A DNA stretch of 49,130 nt. It comes from Candidatus Dadabacteria bacterium. GTDB lineage: Bacteria > Desulfobacterota_D > UBA1144 > Nemesobacterales > Mycalebacteriaceae. Below, in pieces: positions 8,204 through 16,073 of this stretch. The notes under the pieces were generated by a model, which did no database searches, was not told the origin of the DNA, and was given only the letters and a program-made list of their open reading frames with translations. The stretch covers positions 1 through 49,130 of the forward strand of contig JAPOUR010000002.1 in assembly GCA_026708565.1 (NCBI GenBank), in the 5' to 3' direction. Numbering within the stretch: the stretch's first letter is position 1; every line of letters starts with the position of its first letter. A program made the translations under genes and the position numbers.

Positions 8204-8602
8204 TCATTTCTTTTTGAAATCCAGAGACGCGGAGTTTATGCAGTATCTCATTCCGGTGGTCTCGCGCGGGCCGTCGGGAAACACATGGCCGAGATGGGCG
8301 TCGCACTTTGAGCACATGACCTCCACCCTCCTCATTCCCAGCGAGTCATCCGCTTCGGTCTTTACGTTTGACTCCTCCACGGGCCCGTCAAAACTGGGCC
8401 AGCCGGTCCCGGAGTCAAACTTCGCCCCGGAACTGAAAAGCTCCTGCCCGCAACAGACGCACATATACTTCCCCTTCTCCTTGTGGTCGTTGTATTTGCC
8501 GGTAAAGGGCCTTTCAGTTCCCTTTTTGCGCGTTACGGAAAACTGCTCTTCGTTGAGAGACCGTTTCCACTGCTCATCGGTCTTTTTTACCCTGTCCGTC
8601 AC
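8204..8602 (-). CDS. msrB: Peptide methionine-(R)-S-oxide reductase
   Basis: Repairs oxidised methionine, reducing the R-sulfoxide in a thioredoxin-linked cycle. The 132-residue product has the zinc-binding pairs CVCC and CSKC, the family motifs FDSGTGWPSF and HLGHVFPDGP, and the catalytic Cys of RYCINSASLDF. No signal peptide is seen, so it is cytoplasmic. The GTG at 8602 is chosen because the family's N-terminal motif (KKTDEQWKRSL) starts a few residues later. The longer open frame also runs through the end of tyrA. A TATAAT lies 9 bases before this GTG, so msrB has its own promoter within the tyrA tail and is probably leaderless. Confidence 0.93.
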   Translation of the reverse strand: MTDRVKKTDEQWKRSLNEEQFSVTRKKGTERPFTGKYNDHKEKGKYMCVCCGQELFSSGAKFDSGTGWPSFDGPVEESNVKTEADDSLGMRRVEVMCSKCDAHLGHVFPDGPRETTGMRYCINSASLDFKKK

Positions 8603-8611
8603 AGCGGGACC

Positions 8612-8617
8612 ATTATA
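8612..8617 (-). promoter_or_regulatory. msrB -10 element built over the tyrA stop codon
   Basis: The minus strand TTATAATGG contains the last tyrA codon TTA, its TAA stop and a perfect TATAAT. The GTG start follows after 9 bases. No recognisable -35 is present. Confidence 0.6.
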
Positions 8618-9476
8618 ACCGCCGGGGGGGCGCGGGGCGGTCTTTTCTGAAAAGCGCCTTTGCGGCGCGCCCGCGCTCAAGGATTTCGGCAAGAGCGCCC
8701 TTGTCGCCCGCGCGAACGGCTTCGGTCACCTCGGCCACCGAGGCGGAGAACCGCTCCAGGGCGGCGAGCACATGGGCGGAGTTTTCAACAAGTATGCCCG
8801 CCCACATCTCCGGGTCGCTCATGGCTATTCTGGTGGTGTCGTCAAGCCCGCCGCCGGAAAGCGCAAACGCCTCCCCGTTTGACCGGCCCGCCTCGGCGGC
8901 CGCTGCGGCAAGCGCGTATGCGCACACATGCGGAAGATGGCTGAGAAAGGCGAATATGCGGTCATGCTCACCGGCGGTCATACGCACTATTCGGGCTCCC
9001 GTTTTTTTCCACATGTCCTCAACGGCGGCAAGGGCGTCTCCTTCCCCGCCCGTTATTATCACGGGCTTTCCCTGAAAAATGCCGCGCCCGCCGCTTTGCG
9101 CCCCGTGCCTCTCGTCTCCGGCTATCGGGTGGGCGGGAACAAAAGAGACACCTGAGGGCAGGGCGTCTCCCACACTCCGCATTACGGACTCCTTGACGCT
9201 TCCCATGTCCGTAACAACGGCTCCGGGACGCGGGGATGAAAAGAGTTCGCGCGTCACATCCCCCATGAACTCAACCGGAACGGCGAGGACGTATATGCCG
9301 GTGTCCGCCGGTATGCCGGCCGGTGAGGAAAATCCCTCATCAACGAGGTTTTCAGAAACGCAGTAGTCAACCGCGCGGGGGTCGGCGTCCGCTCCGGCGA
9401 TTTGTGCGCCCGCCGCCTTCAGGTCGGCGCAGAGCGAGGCGCCCATTTTGCCAAGCCCTATGACCGCGACTTTCAT
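8613..9476 (-). CDS. tyrA: Prephenate dehydrogenase
   Basis: NAD(P)-dependent oxidative decarboxylation of prephenate (or arogenate) in tyrosine synthesis. The 287-residue monofunctional enzyme opens with the Rossmann signature AVIGLGKMGASL. It contains DMGSVKESVM, the catalytic-region FVPAHPIAGDERHG, and FLSHLPHVCAYALA. No chorismate mutase or ACT domain is fused. Its ATG overlaps the hisC stop by 4 bases, placing it last in the pheA-hisC-tyrA operon. Prephenate versus arogenate specificity cannot be called. Confidence 0.93.
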   Translation of the reverse strand: MKVAVIGLGKMGASLCADLKAAGAQIAGADADPRAVDYCVSENLVDEGFSSPAGIPADTGIYVLAVPVEFMGDVTRELFSSPRPGAVVTDMGSVKESVMRSVGDALPSGVSFVPAHPIAGDERHGAQSGGRGIFQGKPVIITGGEGDALAAVEDMWKKTGARIVRMTAGEHDRIFAFLSHLPHVCAYALAAAAAEAGRSNGEAFALSGGGLDDTTRIAMSDPEMWAGILVENSAHVLAALERFSASVAEVTEAVRAGDKGALAEILERGRAAKALFRKDRPAPPRRL

Positions 9477-10564
9477 GCCGTCTCCCCGGCGACTTCGCGC
9501 AGCGCGGCAACAAAAGCGGCGTTGCTTTCCCGCGTACCTACGGTAACCCTGATGTGCCGGTCAAGGCCGTATGCGGAGACCGGGCGCGTTATGATGCCCC
9601 GCCCCGTAAGCAGTTCGTGGGCGCGCGCGCCGTCTCCCACATCGGCGAGAATAAAGTTCGCCCTTGAATCGGTGTGTGGGACGCCCATCAGGTCAAGCTG
9701 GGCGGACAGGTATTTCAGCCCCTCAAGGTTGCCCTTGCGGGAGGCCTCGCAGTGGCGGGTGTCGGTGAGGGCGGCAAGGGCGGCGGTTTGCGCGAGAGAG
9801 TTGACATTGAACGGCTCCTTTGCGCGGTTGATGAGCGCCGCCGTCTCTTTTGAGGCGACCGCATAGCCTATTCTGGTTCCGGCAAGCCCATATATCTTTG
9901 AGAAAGTTCTCACGGTTACGATTCCTTCTCTTTCCGCCTGATAACAAAGCGTGTCGGGATAATCCGGATCATCCACATACTCAAAATACGCCTCGTCAAC
10001 CACCACAACGACTCTCTCCGGAACCTGTGAGAGAAAACGCTCAAACTCCCGTTTTGAGAATATCGTGCCTGTGGGGTTGTTGGGATTTGCCAGAAAAACA
10101 ACCTTCGTTCCGGAGGTTATGCGCGCCGCGAAGTCGTCAAGGTCGTGCATGAGGAGCGGCATCGGCGAAACAACGCCCTTCGCCCCGGAAAGCGCGGTTA
10201 CTATCGGGTAAACCACAAATCCGTGAGCCCCGTACAGCGCCTCGTCTCCCGGGCCGAGAAACACTTTTGCCACAAGTTCAAGTATCTCGTTTGAGCCGTT
10301 GCCGACCGCTATGTTTTCCGGTTCAGTCCCCAGTTTTGCCGAAAGGGCCTCCTTCAGAGCCCGGCAGTCGCCGTCCGGGTAAAGGTGGGCGCGGGGGGCA
10401 AAATCCCTTATTGCGCTCACCGCCGCCGGAGAGGCCCCGAACGGGTTTTCGTTTGACGCCATCTTCACGGCGTCCCGTATTCCCAGCTCCCGCTCTATCT
10501 GTTCGGGAGTCTTTCCGGGAACATAAACGGGGAGTTTTTCTATTATTCCCCTCGGACGGATCAT
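9473..10564 (-). CDS. hisC: Histidinol-phosphate / aromatic aminotransferase (class I PLP)
   Basis: A 363-residue fold-type I aminotransferase. Markers are MASNENPFGASP at the N-terminus, LANPNNPTG, VVDEAYFEY, and the Schiff-base lysine in TFSKIYGLAGTRIGYA. By sequence type it is HisC. It sits exactly between pheA and tyrA with 4-base overlaps on both sides, and enzymes in that position often transaminate prephenate, phenylpyruvate or hydroxyphenylpyruvate. It may serve both histidine and aromatic synthesis. The start is ATG 10564 in ATGA with the pheA stop; the open frame upstream overlaps pheA and is not used. Confidence 0.9.
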   Translation of the reverse strand: MIRPRGIIEKLPVYVPGKTPEQIERELGIRDAVKMASNENPFGASPAAVSAIRDFAPRAHLYPDGDCRALKEALSAKLGTEPENIAVGNGSNEILELVAKVFLGPGDEALYGAHGFVVYPIVTALSGAKGVVSPMPLLMHDLDDFAARITSGTKVVFLANPNNPTGTIFSKREFERFLSQVPERVVVVVDEAYFEYVDDPDYPDTLCYQAEREGIVTVRTFSKIYGLAGTRIGYAVASKETAALINRAKEPFNVNSLAQTAALAALTDTRHCEASRKGNLEGLKYLSAQLDLMGVPHTDSRANFILADVGDGARAHELLTGRGIITRPVSAYGLDRHIRVTVGTRESNAAFVAALREVAGETA

Positions 10565-11712
10565 CCGGACTCTCCGGAGGCATAGCAACCGAGCACTTTG
10601 AAGAAAGAGCTTTTTGCCTCTATTTTGGAGAGCAGCCTGTCGGTTTCCTCCCGCCCGGGGCCGCACTCAAAATCCACAAAGAAGTTGTATTCCCAGGGTT
10701 TTTTACCCGAAGGTCTGGACTCTATCCTTGTGAGGTTCACGCCTGCGGAGGCAAGCGGCGAGAAAAGCGTTTTGTGAAGCGCGCCCGGGCGGTCTTTTAT
10801 GGAAAACGCAATGGACACCTTGTTTCCGGCGGCGGTGTCGGGCGCGGAGCCGTCGGCTTTTTCCACCGCGACAAAGCGCGTGGCGTTGAGCGGGTTGTCC
10901 TCTATGTTTTCCGCCGCGACCCGGAGGCCGTATATGGAGGCGCAGTAGGCGCTTGACACCGCGCCCACCGAGCCGTCTTTTGCCGCAAGCGCGGCGGCGG
11001 CGGCGGTGCTGGTAAGTTCAACGGGCTTTGCGCCGGGAAGGTTTGAGGACAGCCATCTCCGGCACTGCCCGAGCGCCTGAGGGTGCGAGGCGACTTTTTC
11101 TATGCCGTCAAGCCCGCCGGTTTTTGAAAGCATGAAGTGGTTTATAGGCTCATAAGTCTCCCCCGTTATAAGGAATCTGCCTTCCGCAATCGTCTCAAGC
11201 ACGCTTGCCACGGAGCCCTCCGTGGAGTTTTCAATGGGCACAACCCCCCTTGAGACCGAACCGGTGAGAACACTTTCAAACACATCCTCTATGCTTGAGC
11301 GGGGAACAAACTCGCTTCCGGAGCCGAACATGCCGGAGGCCGCCTGATGCGAAAAACTCCCTCCGGGGCCCAGATAAGACACCTTGCCCTCGGACTGCAA
11401 AGCCCTGCACGAGCGGATGATCTCTCTGAAAATGGACGCCACATTCCCTTCGGAAAGGGGCCCCTTGTTGAGCCCGCAGACCTTGCGCTCCACCTGTTTT
11501 TCTCTCAGCGGGTCGTAGATGTTTTTGGACAGCATTTTTTTTGCGTCCGCTATCTTTGAAGCCACGCGCGCCCTTCTGTTTATGTATTTGAGTATGGAAG
11601 AGTCTATTGAGTCTATCTCGGCGCGGAGAGCGGAAAGGGTCTTGCCGCCTCTGTTTGCGGAAGTCCTGGTTGTTGCGGTTTTTTTCGGCATTTTTGCCAT
11701 TCTCCCGTTCAC
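10561..11712 (-). CDS. pheA: Bifunctional chorismate mutase / prephenate dehydratase (P-protein)
   Basis: Converts chorismate to prephenate and then to phenylpyruvate. Domains in order over 383 residues: a Lys-rich lead, an AroQ-type chorismate mutase helix set (about 25-110), prephenate dehydratase with YLGPGGSFSHQAA and VPIENSTEGSV plus NATRF, and a C-terminal ACT domain with GALHKTLFSPLASAGVNLTR and the ESRP motif that binds phenylalanine. Feedback inhibition by phenylalanine is therefore expected. The start is GTG 11712 overlapping the gst stop (GTGA); ATGs at 11700 and 11691 are possible alternatives. First aromatic gene of the operon with hisC and tyrA. Confidence 0.95.
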   Translation of the reverse strand: MNGRMAKMPKKTATTRTSANRGGKTLSALRAEIDSIDSSILKYINRRARVASKIADAKKMLSKNIYDPLREKQVERKVCGLNKGPLSEGNVASIFREIIRSCRALQSEGKVSYLGPGGSFSHQAASGMFGSGSEFVPRSSIEDVFESVLTGSVSRGVVPIENSTEGSVASVLETIAEGRFLITGETYEPINHFMLSKTGGLDGIEKVASHPQALGQCRRWLSSNLPGAKPVELTSTAAAAALAAKDGSVGAVSSAYCASIYGLRVAAENIEDNPLNATRFVAVEKADGSAPDTAAGNKVSIAFSIKDRPGALHKTLFSPLASAGVNLTRIESRPSGKKPWEYNFFVDFECGPGREETDRLLSKIEAKSSFFKVLGCYASGESG

Positions 11713-12341
11713 TGCCGACTCACGGCGGCCCGCTCATCGCAAAGCCGTTCCGCCCGCCGGTAGGCGTCACGCCGGACAAGCCGGTCGGTGTATTCCCTGA
11801 ACGCTTGCCGGGGCTCCACCGTGCCGAACCGCAGACCCCATATCAGTTGGCTGCCCACATACACGTCCGCCGCGGAAAACCCGCTGCGGCAGACAAACTC
11901 CCCGCCCTTAAGATGCCCCTCAATGGCGTCCAGTGTCGCCCGGTAACTGCCAAACCCCAGCATGGATGACTTTTCCGGGCTGACATCCCACTTCATGGAG
12001 CGCGCCGTCAGAGCCGTTTCCAGAGGCCCGGCGGCAAAAAACAGCCAGCGGTGAAAGTCCGCCAGCGCAGGGTCGTCAACCGCGGGGACAAGACCTTTTG
12101 ACGGATATGTCATGGCAAGATAGGCGCAGATGGCAGCCGTTTCGGTTACCACGGCATCCCGGCTCTTGTGCCGGATTGCCGGCACTTTGCCCATGGGGTT
12201 GACTGAAAGATACTCCGGGCTTTTCATAGGCCCTCCGTAGTCCATCCAGCGGGTTTCGTAGGGCTCTCCCAGTTCCTCCAGCATCCAATGGGCCACCTGT
12301 CCGCGCGATTGGGGATTACTGTAGAAAACTATGTCAGCCAT
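11709..12341 (-). CDS. Glutathione S-transferase family protein
   Basis: A 210-residue cytosolic GST fold. The N-terminal thioredoxin-like half begins MADIVFYSNPQSRGQ and contains NPMGKVPAI with the cis-Pro and TETAAI with the Glu/Thr that bind the gamma-glutamyl moiety. The C-terminal half is helical, with the conserved FSAADVYVGSQL N-capping region. The substrate is unknown, and whether the cell makes glutathione is not shown here. ATG 12341 has a good GGAGG 7 bases upstream. The stop overlaps the pheA start, so it is the first gene of the aromatic operon, which is an odd functional pairing. Confidence 0.9.
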   Translation of the reverse strand: MADIVFYSNPQSRGQVAHWMLEELGEPYETRWMDYGGPMKSPEYLSVNPMGKVPAIRHKSRDAVVTETAAICAYLAMTYPSKGLVPAVDDPALADFHRWLFFAAGPLETALTARSMKWDVSPEKSSMLGFGSYRATLDAIEGHLKGGEFVCRSGFSAADVYVGSQLIWGLRFGTVEPRQAFREYTDRLVRRDAYRRAERLCDERAAVSRQ

Positions 12342-12356
12342 GGCGGTCCTCCGGTA

Positions 12357-12386
12357 AAAATAAGCGGTTCGGTTTTGTAAAGTCAA
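12357..12386 (-). promoter_or_regulatory. Probable promoter of the gst-pheA-hisC-tyrA operon
   Basis: TTGACT (12386-12381), 18-base spacer, TATTTT (12362-12357). The -35 contains the comF TGA stop. The leader to the gst ATG would be about 10 bases and would hold the GGAGG. Confidence 0.45.
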
Positions 12387-13147
12387 ATCGGCGTTCTGAA
12401 AACAGTCAGGGCTCCGACCCTCCCCGCCCCGGCGCGCAGGAGGGTTTTTGAGCACTCTTCAATGGTCGCGCCGGTTGTGAATATGTCGTCAAAAACAAGC
12501 ACGTCCCTTCCCTCCAGCTCACTGCGGCGGGAGGCCGCGACCCTGAACGCGCCGCGCACATTTCTCTTTCTGTCCCTCTTTCCGGGGAAAGACGCCTGCG
12601 GTGTCGTGTCCACAATCCTCTCCATTAAGAAGGGAGTGTGACTCCTTCCCGTTGCGGCGGCGACAGCCGAAGAGACAACGGCGGCCTGATTAAACTCCCT
12701 CTCGCGCAACCTTCTGGGATGCAGGGGAACGGGAATCATCAAGTCAAACCCGCGCAATTCCTCCGGAAACCTTTCAATAACGAGCGAGGAAAACAAACCG
12801 GCGAGCGACAAGTCGCCCGCATACTTGAAACGCTTGGCGGCGGTGGCGGCGGGCCCGGAAAAAACAACCACGGAGCGCGCCACGGAAAAATCCCTCCCGG
12901 AGAGGCACGCGCCGCAAACCACCCCCGCGCCGCCACCGGTCAGAAGGTTGCCGCACAGGTCGCACACCCCGCCGCCGGGAAGGTAGACAAAACCCTCCTC
13001 GCACCCCGCGCAAAGCCCGCTGCCGGAAGTCCCTCCGCATACGGGGCAGGACGGCGGAAAAAACAGAGAAACGGAAGCGCCGCAAGCGCGGCGCAGAAAG
13101 GCCGCCGCCGTTTTCAGAACCTTGGTTTTGACGGGCTCAGGAGACAA
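12383..13147 (-). CDS. comF: ComF family phosphoribosyltransferase-like protein
   Basis: A 254-residue ComF/GntX protein associated with DNA uptake and recombination of transforming DNA. Four CxxC-type motifs (CPVC, CAGC, CDLC, CGAC) form N-terminal zinc fingers. The C-terminal phosphoribosyltransferase-like domain ends with the PRPP-loop signature VLVFDDIFTTGATIEEC. The start is uncertain: TTG 13147 overlaps the end of dnaN and is the only candidate upstream of the first zinc finger. The gene is last in the dnaA-dnaN-comF set. comM lies just across the divergent promoter, so two competence-associated genes flank the replication genes. Confidence 0.9.
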   Translation of the reverse strand: MSPEPVKTKVLKTAAAFLRRACGASVSLFFPPSCPVCGGTSGSGLCAGCEEGFVYLPGGGVCDLCGNLLTGGGAGVVCGACLSGRDFSVARSVVVFSGPAATAAKRFKYAGDLSLAGLFSSLVIERFPEELRGFDLMIPVPLHPRRLREREFNQAAVVSSAVAAATGRSHTPFLMERIVDTTPQASFPGKRDRKRNVRGAFRVAASRRSELEGRDVLVFDDIFTTGATIEECSKTLLRAGAGRVGALTVFRTPI

Positions 13148-14270
13148 CCGGCATCAGGACACAGATAAAATCTTCCGACCCGGAGAGTTTCATCACCGAG
13201 GGGCCCTTGCCCCCTCCGGGATAAAACTCAACCTCATCCCCGTCAAGGAAGTTGAGGGAATCCGTAAGAAAAGCCGGATTGAAAGAAACATCCATGCGCG
13301 CTTCCTCCTTCAGTTCGCCTCCGGCGTAGGAAACGGTCTCGGTGGCCTCGCCGCTTGTTGTCTTGCCGCTTGAAACGGACACGGCGCTTTCTCCGAAACT
13401 CAAGTCAATTTTTTTGGGGTCGTCCGCGAATATGCCCACCCGCCTGACAGTTCCCTGCATGCCCGTCCGTCCGACAAGCACGAAATCCGCCGCCGCCAAG
13501 TCTGGAATAACGCGCGTGTATTCCGGAAACGGCATGTCAACCGGAGTTGATATTATGGTTGTGCCCCCGACAGTGAAAAACACCTTGCCGTTGCCGGAGG
13601 AAAAAGTGGCCTCCCGCTCCTCGTCCCTGTCGGAAAGGCGCAACACCTTTGCCATCTCAACCACGGCCTTTCTGGTTACCAGAAAACTTTCAAGATCACC
13701 GGAAAAATCAACCTTTCTCTGAAAATAGGCAAGCCGGTGGCTGTCAGTGGCGACAAACCTCAAACAGTCTCCCGCGCGCTCAAAAAGAACCCCGTTGATG
13801 TTGCGCCGGACCGCCTCATCCTCGGCGAAATTGAGGAGAGACTGCAAGGAAACGGAGATGGCGGACGGGGCAACGGAGAATGTTGCCGTCGCCGGGGCGG
13901 CGGGTATCTTGGGAAAGTCCTTGGCGGGGGAGCAGGGAAATTTGAAATTTGCCGACGGGGTGGTTATCTCCACCCAGTTGTTTTTGTGGATGTTTATTGA
14001 GACTTCTTCAACATCCATCTGCCTCACGATATCAAGAAACTTCTGCCCGGAGACCAGAAACTCAAAGTCCGCCGAAGGGCTTTCCTCCGGCGCGAAACGG
14101 CTGACAATGGTTGATTCCAGATCCGTGGCCGCGAGAAAGCACTCTTTCCTCTTTGCGGAACAGCGCACAAGCACATGTCTTAAAGTCTCGTTCGGAGAAT
14201 GGCTTTCAGTGAGCCCTATCACCACCGACATCTTTTCAATCAGGGCCTGTCTTTTGAAGGTTACTTCCAT
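13137..14270 (-). CDS. dnaN: DNA polymerase III beta subunit (sliding clamp)
   Basis: Ring-shaped processivity clamp that tethers polymerase III and other repair factors to DNA. Length is 377 residues, normal for DnaN. It is recognised from MEVTFKRQALIEKMSVV, the three-domain repeat pattern, ATDSHRLAY and the C-terminal ICVLMPVVS, which lies where the family has (V/L)MP(M/I)R. ATG 14270 is preceded by AAAGGTGG with good spacing; an upstream in-frame start would add three residues. The leader contains a perfect 7-base hairpin (14294-14312) and a TATAAT at 14331-14326. It is downstream of dnaA with the candidate origin in between. Confidence 0.96.
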   Translation of the reverse strand: MEVTFKRQALIEKMSVVIGLTESHSPNETLRHVLVRCSAKRKECFLAATDLESTIVSRFAPEESPSADFEFLVSGQKFLDIVRQMDVEEVSINIHKNNWVEITTPSANFKFPCSPAKDFPKIPAAPATATFSVAPSAISVSLQSLLNFAEDEAVRRNINGVLFERAGDCLRFVATDSHRLAYFQRKVDFSGDLESFLVTRKAVVEMAKVLRLSDRDEEREATFSSGNGKVFFTVGGTTIISTPVDMPFPEYTRVIPDLAAADFVLVGRTGMQGTVRRVGIFADDPKKIDLSFGESAVSVSSGKTTSGEATETVSYAGGELKEEARMDVSFNPAFLTDSLNFLDGDEVEFYPGGGKGPSVMKLSGSEDFICVLMPVVS

Positions 14271-14320
14271 TTTTTCCACCTTTGAAAATCTTCATCAGAG
14301 GGTTTCTCTGATACTAACGG

Positions 14321-14375
14321 TTTTTATTATACATAAATAAAACAGTAGTAGTAGGAAGTGTGGATTTGTTGATAA
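14321..14375 (-). other. DnaA boxes, DnaA-trio and AT-rich unwinding stretch
   Basis: On the minus strand: TTATCAACA (14375-14367, one mismatch to consensus) abuts AAATCCACA (14367-14359), then a 4-base spacer, then CTA CTA CTA CTG (14354-14343), then 22 bases that are all A/T except one (14342-14321). This order (boxes, trio, AT-rich) matches the basal unwinding system described for B. subtilis oriC. The TATAAT of dnaN lies within the AT-rich part. Confidence 0.7.
14326..14331 (-). promoter_or_regulatory. dnaN -10 element inside the AT-rich origin stretch
   Basis: Perfect TATAAT on the minus strand preceded by TG. The leader to dnaN would be about 50 bases and includes the hairpin ATCAGAG-N5-CTCTGAT (14294-14312) and AAAGGTGG. 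Confidence 0.5.
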
Positions 14376-14518
14376 GTGCCGCTATTCCTTCGGCTCATTG
14401 ATTTTTCCCTGTTGATTGTATGTTGACGCTGTTTGTTGAATCCGTTCCTCAACCGTGGAATGGTTGCCTCCGCCCGCCCTTTCTCCACAAACTCAACAAC
14501 GCTTTAAGACAATTTCAA

Positions 14519-14548
14519 CAGGAATTCCACACTACTGTGGAATTCCTG
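14519..14548 (-). repeat. Perfect inverted repeat directly after the dnaA stop
   Basis: Arms CAGGAATTCCACA and TGTGGAATTCCTG, 13 bases each, are perfectly complementary with a 4-base loop. The repeat starts at the base after the dnaA TGA. No clean U-run follows (TTGAAATTG), so it is a poor intrinsic terminator. The TCCACA ends also resemble DnaA-box cores. It may stabilise the dnaA mRNA end, reduce read-through, or bind DnaA. Confidence 0.7.
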
Positions 14549-15925
14549 TCACACATTCAGCCTGTCTTCAATCTCTTTTATTGCCGCCACTGTGGCCTGT
14601 TCTTTGTCCGCGAGGTTTTTCTCTATTTTTTCAGTTGAGTACAAGACGGTGGAGTGGTCACGCCCGTTGAACTGCCTGCCTATGTCAACGAGTGTTATTT
14701 CCAGATGCTTCTTCATGAGGAACATCGCTATTTGCCTCGGAAAGGCCACCACTTTGGATTTGTCCATTGAAACCAGATCCTTTTTCTTCACTCCAAAGAA
14801 GTCCACCACCGTAGCCTTTATCAACTCCGCTGTTATCTTGGGCTCCTTGGACTCCGTCCCCGTTCTTATTGCCGAGCCGTTGGAGTTGAAAAGGATGGCC
14901 GCCATTCTTATGTCTATGGGTTTTCCCTCCACCTGCGCCTGAATCACAAGTTTCAAGAGCGCGCCCTCAAGCTCCCTCACGTTGTTCTTCACCTTTTCGG
15001 AAACCATCTTTATCACGCCTTCCGGTATCTCAATGCTCATTTCCTCCGCCTTCTTTTTCACAATGGCGGCCCTTGTCTCAATATCCGGCGGCCTGATGTC
15101 GGCGCTTACTCCCCAGAGAAACCTGCTTTTAAGCCTTTCCTCAAAGTTGTCCATATCGTTGGGGAGTTTGTCGCTCGTGAGAACTATCTGCTTGCCGTCC
15201 TCATAGAGTGTGTTAAAGGTGTGGAAGAACTCGTTGATGGTGCTGTTTTTACCCTCAAGAAACTGTATGTCGTCTATCATCAGGAGGTCGCATTTTTTCC
15301 TGAGTTTCTGCCTGAGAAGGGAGGTGTTTTTTCCCTTGAGGTGGTCCACCACTATGTTTGTGAACTCTTCGGACGAAAGGCTGCAAATGTTCAGACCGGG
15401 GTTTCTCCTCGCAAACTCATTTCCTATGGCGTTCATCAGGTGGGTTTTTCCCAGACCTGAAGCTCCGGTTATGAAAAGCGGGTTGTGCTTGCCTGGATTC
15501 ACCGCGGCCCCCATGGCGGCCGCGAATGCGAACTCGTTGCTTTCACCCACTATGTAATTGTCAAAGGCGTATTTTGAGTTCAGGTAACCCATATACACCT
15601 CCCGTCTTTCGTTTTCCGATTTCGGGGGCAGAACGAGCTTCTTTCCGGCAGACCCGTTGTCGCAGTTTACTATCTCCACCCGCTCCACGCCGTGGAACTT
15701 GCTGAAGTATTCGGTTATCTCGCTGAGTGTGTTTCCGAGGTTGCTCTTGAGATAGTTGACATCCATCTCGCTTCCCGGGGTTATCTCCACAAATCCCCCG
15801 TCCCTGTCAAGAGCGGATACGCGCGACCGGGACAAAAGTTCCAGCATGTCTCCCGGAATATTGCTTCCCTGCCTCACATGGGCGAGAAGCATACTCCAAA
15901 CCTGATCCAGGTTCTCTCTTTGCAT
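14549..15925 (-). CDS. dnaA: Chromosomal replication initiator protein
   Basis: AAA+ ATPase that binds DnaA boxes, melts the origin and loads the helicase. The 458-residue product has domain I from MQRENLDQVWSMLLAHVRQG, a short linker, and the AAA+ domain with Walker A GASGLGKTHL, Walker B LLMIDDIQFLEGK and sensor FEERLKSRFLWG. Domain IV has VDIGRQFNGRDHSTVLYSTEKI, the standard box-reading helix-turn-helix. That standard motif implies boxes close to TTATCCACA. ATG 15925 follows GGCAGGAATA; an upstream in-frame start is not needed. Divergent from comM. Confidence 0.97.
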   Translation of the reverse strand: MQRENLDQVWSMLLAHVRQGSNIPGDMLELLSRSRVSALDRDGGFVEITPGSEMDVNYLKSNLGNTLSEITEYFSKFHGVERVEIVNCDNGSAGKKLVLPPKSENERREVYMGYLNSKYAFDNYIVGESNEFAFAAAMGAAVNPGKHNPLFITGASGLGKTHLMNAIGNEFARRNPGLNICSLSSEEFTNIVVDHLKGKNTSLLRQKLRKKCDLLMIDDIQFLEGKNSTINEFFHTFNTLYEDGKQIVLTSDKLPNDMDNFEERLKSRFLWGVSADIRPPDIETRAAIVKKKAEEMSIEIPEGVIKMVSEKVKNNVRELEGALLKLVIQAQVEGKPIDIRMAAILFNSNGSAIRTGTESKEPKITAELIKATVVDFFGVKKKDLVSMDKSKVVAFPRQIAMFLMKKHLEITLVDIGRQFNGRDHSTVLYSTEKIEKNLADKEQATVAAIKEIEDRLNV

Positions 15926-16009
15926 TATTCCTGCCGGGAAAGGGAAACCCGCCACGCGAGCGGAAAACTCAAAATCGGGGGAAACCCCTCACCCAACCTC
16001 ACCGCCCGC

Positions 16010-16065
16010 ATTCTAAACGGCGAAGTCCGAAGTTGTCAAACGGGGAGCGAAAATTGGTATACAAT
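16010..16065. promoter_or_regulatory. Overlapping divergent promoters of dnaA and comM
   Basis: Minus strand: TTGACA (16039-16034), 18-base spacer, TAGAAT (16015-16010), a strong dnaA promoter with a leader of about 78 bases. Plus strand: TACAAT (16060-16065) lies 8 bases before the comM ATG, predicting a leaderless comM mRNA. TTGTCAA at 16033-16039 serves the dnaA -35, so the two promoters share DNA and may compete. Confidence 0.65.
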
Positions 16066-16073
16066 ACCGCCTC

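Larger units (their letters stand above)
14271..14548. other. oriC: Candidate chromosomal origin of replication (oriC)
   Basis: The 278-base gap between dnaA and dnaN, a common oriC position. Read on the minus strand from the dnaA side it holds a perfect hairpin, then several TCAACA and TCCACA sites resembling the DnaA box TTATCCACA, then a DnaA-trio, then an AT-rich stretch. TCAACA cores occur at 14439-14434, 14426-14421, 14415-14410 and 14372-14367 on the minus strand, and at 14493-14498 and 14515-14520 on the plus strand. TTCTCCACA, one mismatch from the consensus box, lies at 14481-14489 on plus. The first three minus-strand sites are 11 and 13 bases apart, close to one helical turn. Confidence 0.75.
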
